A DNA stretch of 64,000 bases, from positions 2,921,501-2,985,500 of the forward strand of contig CM065646.1 in assembly GCA_033220425.1 (NCBI GenBank), given 5' to 3'. Below are positions 60,042-64,000 of this stretch, one piece after another. A program made the position numbers and the translations under genes. Each line of letters starts with the position of its first letter. Position 1 is the stretch's first letter. The notes below the pieces were generated by a model that was not told where the DNA came from, searched no databases, and saw nothing but the letters and a program-made list of their open reading frames with translations. The stretch is from Lepraria neglecta. Taxonomy: Eukaryota > Ascomycota > Lecanoromycetes > Lecanorales > Stereocaulaceae.

Positions 60042-61122
60042 GTCTGATGTTTCCATCTACAATAATCCACACTTGCACGCTATTCGAATCACAAGTTCTT
60101 GATGGAGTGGGTGATGCGACAAATACTGTATCTGGCGCTCAGCGTCATTGTGTCTCTTTCGAGCAAATTGATCGTCTTGAAGCTTAGTACTCGACGGTCT
60201 CTTATGTAATATTTTCTTACGTCTTAGGTTGGATGGTTGGATGATCGCAGGAGCTCTGGCCCACTCCAATCGGTTTTGGGCTAGGTTCATGTGTCGGGGA
60301 TTGAGATTCATGGAGGTTTTTGGTGGATTGGTGATGGAAAGGATCAATGCTGCTGCTACCTACATGGCCCTCTTGAATGGATCTGGTTCGAACACCTGGT
60401 GTGCATGGCTGGCAACAAACACGGAATGAATTCACGAATACACGATACCAACAAAACAACATGGACGAACTTGGAAATAATCGCGCGCCCTCGAGGCTGC
60501 AGCTACCTTTTCCACCTTCTTCTACAACGATATCGACATGTCATATTCCTCCAACCATGCACCTAATACTGGACACATTCACTACGGACCACGTTAATCG
60601 CGCGCATACTTTGCATATCAGCTTGCTCGCCAATACAGCTTCCTCTGCTACTTAATGGGAAGAACCGCTGCTGCTACCTGCCTTGCTCTTCTTTTTTCGG
60701 AGAGATCTGTGGCGAGGCTAATCGCGCGTGGTGGAAAAGAGGGGGATGTACATAAATAAAACAAAGTTGGAAAGGGGGATTCACGGCTATCGAATGGACA
60801 TTTTTAGATAGCTTGAATTAAGAGCAATCCTCCTACCACCACAATGAGCTTCCATTATACCGTACATGAATATGCCTATGGTTCTCAGCGAACTTCCATT
60901 TACAATTACAATGATGTATCGTAAAGCCTATTGTAATCCTGATAGCCTTGCGTAAACATCCAAATTTAGACAGGCCTCTCAGCCCTACGGAATTTTCAGC
61001 AGGAATCCTCAACTTTCGCCCATCGTACTCGCAACTTTCATTCTCCAAGTCACTCGTTACGCTGGTGAGGAGCTTCGAGCGCAACATGGGACCTTTGGCT
61101 CTCCCTCTGACACACTAGCGCC
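60042..61122. other. Intergenic
   Basis: About 1.1 kb with the PRM1 3' UTR and the next promoter. Overlapping short frames at 60229-60655 have no domain. No repeats or RNA genes seen. Confidence 0.45.
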
Positions 61123-62907
61123 ATGATGAGGCCAACGCCATCGCGCTACCACCGCAAATCCTCCCTCTCCAAAGCCTACCCTAGGCCTGTGCCTCCACCC
61201 CAAAGAACGCTCCTCTACACTGTCATAGCAGCCTTCTTATTCGTCTGCCTTCTCTTCTACGCCTCGCCCTCCGTCCCTGTAATCCAAGACATCAGCCTGT
61301 TCCACCACACACCAACGCACAAGCCCCCAGCGCAAAAGAACAGCACAAGCGGAGATGCAAAATGGTACAGCGATTGGAAATGGCTTTATCCCTTCTCGGC
61401 CACGATAACGCTCGAGGAAGACCGCTCTGTGCTGCCACCTCTGCCGCAACGACCACCTATCTATACGTTCTATGATTCCGAAGCTGAGAAGGCTGAGAAG
61501 ACAAAGGCGGCGGAGAATAAGTTGCTGCTGTTATGGAGGAGAGCTTGGTGGGCTCAGGGGTTTAGGCCTGTTATACTTGGAAGAGCGGAGGCAATGAACA
61601 ACCCAATCTACGAGACCTTCCAGGGGCATAAGCTGCAACCACAGCTTGAGGCTGATCTGGTGAGGTGGCTGGCATGGGGGCAGATGGGATCGGGGATTTT
61701 GGCAAATTGGTTGGCTGTTCCAATGGGCCCTCGTGACGATCATCTGCTATCCCATCTTCGACGAGGCGACTATCCAAAGCTAACGCGCTATGAAGGCCTC
61801 GGGGCTGGCCTTTTCTCCGGAGAGAAGAGCGCCATTAACGCTGCCATTGAGGAAGCGCTGAAATCGCCAAAATTGAAGCAATCGAAGTCTCTGCTCGATT
61901 TCGTTGATCACTCTACTATCTCAGTCGATCACAACCCGGACGCCATCGCCTTCTACGACGCCAATGCGAATGCTGAGCACTACAAAGCCATCACTAGCAA
62001 GCTGGCGGACGACAAAGCCGCCGGACTACAATCGCTGGCTCAGCTCATAACGTCACACCTTCATCTTACCTTCCTCAATACCTTTATCGATGGCTTTGCG
62101 GTCCTGACTCCATACCCTGACAATGCTCACGTCCTCACTCAACAAGCGCTCTCCCTAGCCGACGCTTTGAGATCTTGTCCGTCATCACCCATACCCTCAT
62201 CATGCCCTCCAAACCGGCAAGACTGCACACCATGCTCCTCGATATCTCCACCACCAGTGAAAACCCCGGAATACTTCACCAATGCCTCTGCCGTCTACAC
62301 CATCGGCACAGTCCCTCACCCTTTCACACTCGCCTCGCTTCTGGCCAATACTAAAGATATCACTACGCGGCATATCAGGCGCGACACAGATCGCGATCGC
62401 TGGCTCAGCGCCGTCACCGAAAAGACACTGGGCAAAGACCTCGGTGGCCAATCCCGGATCGTCAGCCTCAAGGAGACCGTAGCAGGCGAATGGGGATCTG
62501 CCCGTGGACTATGGATGACCGAAGACCCGACCCCAAACCACAAAGACCTAGAATACCACTTCGGCTTCCAACTCGCTCCCTTCAACATTACCAGCCCAAC
62601 CCTCGACAATCTACCTCTCTCGCGAAAGGAAAAGCAAGCGGCAGATCAGACATTGAAAATGCAGAAAGAGTACCTAGCGAATGCGCAAGAGGTCTTGAAG
62701 GCGAAGGGGGAGAAAGATGAGATGGTGGGGACTAGGGAGATGGTTGAGGCGTGGAATTTGGCGGATACGGAGGCTTGGAGGTTTGTGAGGGCTTTTATGG
62801 CTAGGGAGAGGGTGGAGAGGACTAAGTGGGAGGAGGAAGAGAGGGCGTTTGCTGGGGCGGAGGAGGGGAGGGGGAAGGGGTGGGGGAATTGGTTCGATAG
62901 ACGGTAA
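61123..62907 (+). CDS. Conserved fungal type II membrane protein
   Basis: Intronless frame of 594 aa. A short basic N-terminus with RSSLSK-like residues precedes one hydrophobic segment at about residues 29-48 (LLYTVIAAFLFVCLLFYASP); the rest is expected on the lumenal side. Conserved-looking blocks are ENKLLLLWRRAWWAQGFRPV, VILGRAEAMNNPIYE, RWLAWGQMGSGILANWLAVP, HLRRGDYPKLTRYEGLGAGL and AVYTIGTVPHPFTLASLLAN. A Cys/Pro cluster lies at about residues 355-375. The C-terminal 100 residues are charged and helical. I recognise it as widely conserved in filamentous ascomycetes but know no function. The ILGRAEAM block and the membrane topology recall Golgi/ER glycan enzymes, which is only a guess. 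A second ATG (residue 2) is equally possible as start. It follows PRM1 on the same strand. Confidence 0.72.
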   Translation: MMRPTPSRYHRKSSLSKAYPRPVPPPQRTLLYTVIAAFLFVCLLFYASPSVPVIQDISLFHHTPTHKPPAQKNSTSGDAKWYSDWKWLYPFSATITLEEDRSVLPPLPQRPPIYTFYDSEAEKAEKTKAAENKLLLLWRRAWWAQGFRPVILGRAEAMNNPIYETFQGHKLQPQLEADLVRWLAWGQMGSGILANWLAVPMGPRDDHLLSHLRRGDYPKLTRYEGLGAGLFSGEKSAINAAIEEALKSPKLKQSKSLLDFVDHSTISVDHNPDAIAFYDANANAEHYKAITSKLADDKAAGLQSLAQLITSHLHLTFLNTFIDGFAVLTPYPDNAHVLTQQALSLADALRSCPSSPIPSSCPPNRQDCTPCSSISPPPVKTPEYFTNASAVYTIGTVPHPFTLASLLANTKDITTRHIRRDTDRDRWLSAVTEKTLGKDLGGQSRIVSLKETVAGEWGSARGLWMTEDPTPNHKDLEYHFGFQLAPFNITSPTLDNLPLSRKEKQAADQTLKMQKEYLANAQEVLKAKGEKDEMVGTREMVEAWNLADTEAWRFVRAFMARERVERTKWEEEERAFAGAEEGRGKGWGNWFDRR

Positions 62908-63523
62908 GGATTGGGTAGCAGGTGAGGCGGGATTATACTGTAAGTCTTCCAACAATGCTATCATTGGGGTCTGACGCGGCTTACATTGATCCCACTCTAG
63001 TCTTGGCCTCGTGTATACGACTAGGACATCTTTATGGCATCAGAATTCTTTACATCAGGACTGCAATTGTTCTCCATTGGACGCGAGGAGATGGATCTCG
63101 AAGCCACCGGCATCATAGTTCTATTGCAACACGCGGCCCATTCCTTCTGGGGTTCGTCGTAGGATCGCAAAGCTAACCTCTGCCAGCCTAAGTCCGTGGC
63201 ACGTCTCGAGACCAACCAATAAGCCGCTAAACATCTGCGGTTCCTTTAAAGTTGTTTTGTGAGTTGAAGATGCCTCCTGCATCCTCCCGTTGGGCTTACA
63301 TCCTGAAACAAAGATAATCCTGTGAAGGCTGTGAGACTGAACTGTGGTTGGTTGTTAAAGTTCCTGCTGATGGCGATCACTTCTCAGCTAAGCCTGCGCC
63401 GCAAAATGGGAACATCAAACAACGTGGCTTGCATAATCCTTTCGATATGACATCTTTGGACTGTCACTTTTTCTCTTGCCCCTCCCATCTCCTTTCTCTT
63501 CTGTATCTATACAGGAAATCACC
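62908..63523. other. Intergenic with probable leader of the MFS gene
   Basis: About 600 bp. A pyrimidine-rich run ending TATACAG at 63514 lies 10 bases before the next start codon and could be a 5'-UTR intron acceptor. Nothing else seen. Confidence 0.4.
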
Positions 63524-64000
63524 ATGGTTGAACCAATTGGACCGGAGGTCTATCTTGCTATTGCAAATGTTGCGCAGGGTGCTGTGCATAAATATAAAGA
63601 TAAGAGAAATTACAAACAGCAAGAGAAGCTTGCTAAGCTAAACAGCGAGATTGCGAGTTGGCGCACTGGTTCTTCTAGTTCTGGTATCTCGCTGGGCGAT
63701 TTGTTTGCGCAGAACGGTCTGGAGTTGGGAGACGATGGATCCGTTCAGTGGAGCATGGACAATCCAGCACTTCCACGGAACTGGAGTAAAGCCAGGAAAG
63801 GACACGATCTCGGTCTACTCATATTCTTGAACTTCTTCATGAGCGCTATGAGTAATGCCGGGACACCTGCTTCGAGTTATGCTTTGAAAGAATTCCGCGT
63901 CAGTCGCACGGTAGGACTCTTAGGCTTTACCACTCTGTATGTCATTTTACTCAAGCCCGCCCCAAAAGAGGAAAACTGATATTGTCTAGGTATCTCATCG
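63524..64000 (+). CDS. MFS transporter, N-terminal exon (runs off the window)
   Basis: Exon 1 63524-63936 (ATG in CACCATGG context) and the first bases of exon 2 from 63990, joined over a 53-bp intron (donor GTATGT, branch-like ACTGAT, acceptor TCTAG). A hydrophilic N-terminus of about 80 residues ends with MDNPALPRNWSKARKG, the NP-x-NWS-x-x-x-K motif in front of helix 1 of DHA1-type drug:H+ antiporters and related fungal MFS carriers. Helix 1 follows (LGLLIFLNFFMSAMSNAG), then KEFRVSRTVGLLGFTTLYLI into helix 2. The substrate cannot be told from this part. About 137 codons are visible. Confidence 0.8.

Noticed and set aside
57300-64000. Secondary-metabolite cluster suggested by an MFS transporter
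   Set aside because: No synthase, tailoring enzyme or cluster-type regulator is present; PRM1 and the membrane protein are core-like genes.

Overview
The window is from a filamentous ascomycete (Pezizomycotina). The evidence is short GT-AG introns of about 50-90 bp; recognisable fungal genes (RRP42, an IME2/ImeB-type kinase, an Stc1-domain protein, PRM1); fungal-only families (DUF7514, DUF7708, DUF7726, fungal rhodopsin, CorA-like); and transposons whose divergence is almost entirely C/T and G/A transitions, the mark of repeat-induced point mutation (RIP). I cannot place it to class.

Layout. 1-17.8 kb is an AT-rich, gene-free block of nested transposons. A Tad-like LINE (minus strand) is split by a Gypsy LTR element B (minus strand). 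B is split by a related Gypsy element A (plus strand, 7905-14446, both LTRs and a 5-bp CTTTT target duplication). B also appears to be split by a third, different Gypsy-like element C (1-5317), whose right edge coincides to the base with the end of B homology. All are old and heavily broken.

18-31 kb is ordinary core genome: RRP42, the IME2-type kinase, an Stc1-domain gene (divergent from the kinase across about 3 kb) and a DUF7514 gene.

33-56 kb is an accessory block: a decayed DUF7708 gene; two related pogo/Fot1-type DNA transposons set 14 bp apart; an intact 782-aa gene with coiled coil, PD-(D/E)XK nuclease, cysteine cluster and kinase-like domain in that order; an F-box/ankyrin gene with nearly identical repeats; an ankyrin pseudogene; a rhodopsin-type membrane protein; a DUF7726 gene; an F-box pseudogene; and a CorA-like pseudogene. 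Several of the pseudogenes are broken by C-to-T type stops, as if RIP had also touched duplicated host genes.

57.8-64 kb returns to core-like genes: PRM1 (plasma-membrane fusion in mating), a conserved type II membrane protein, and the first exon of an MFS transporter that runs off the window.

The most interesting item is the intact gene at 39007-41355. Its domain order and the spacing of its putative catalytic residues match the SPOK spore-killer (single-gene meiotic drive) family first described in Podospora. It sits among mobile elements and decaying conflict-type gene families.
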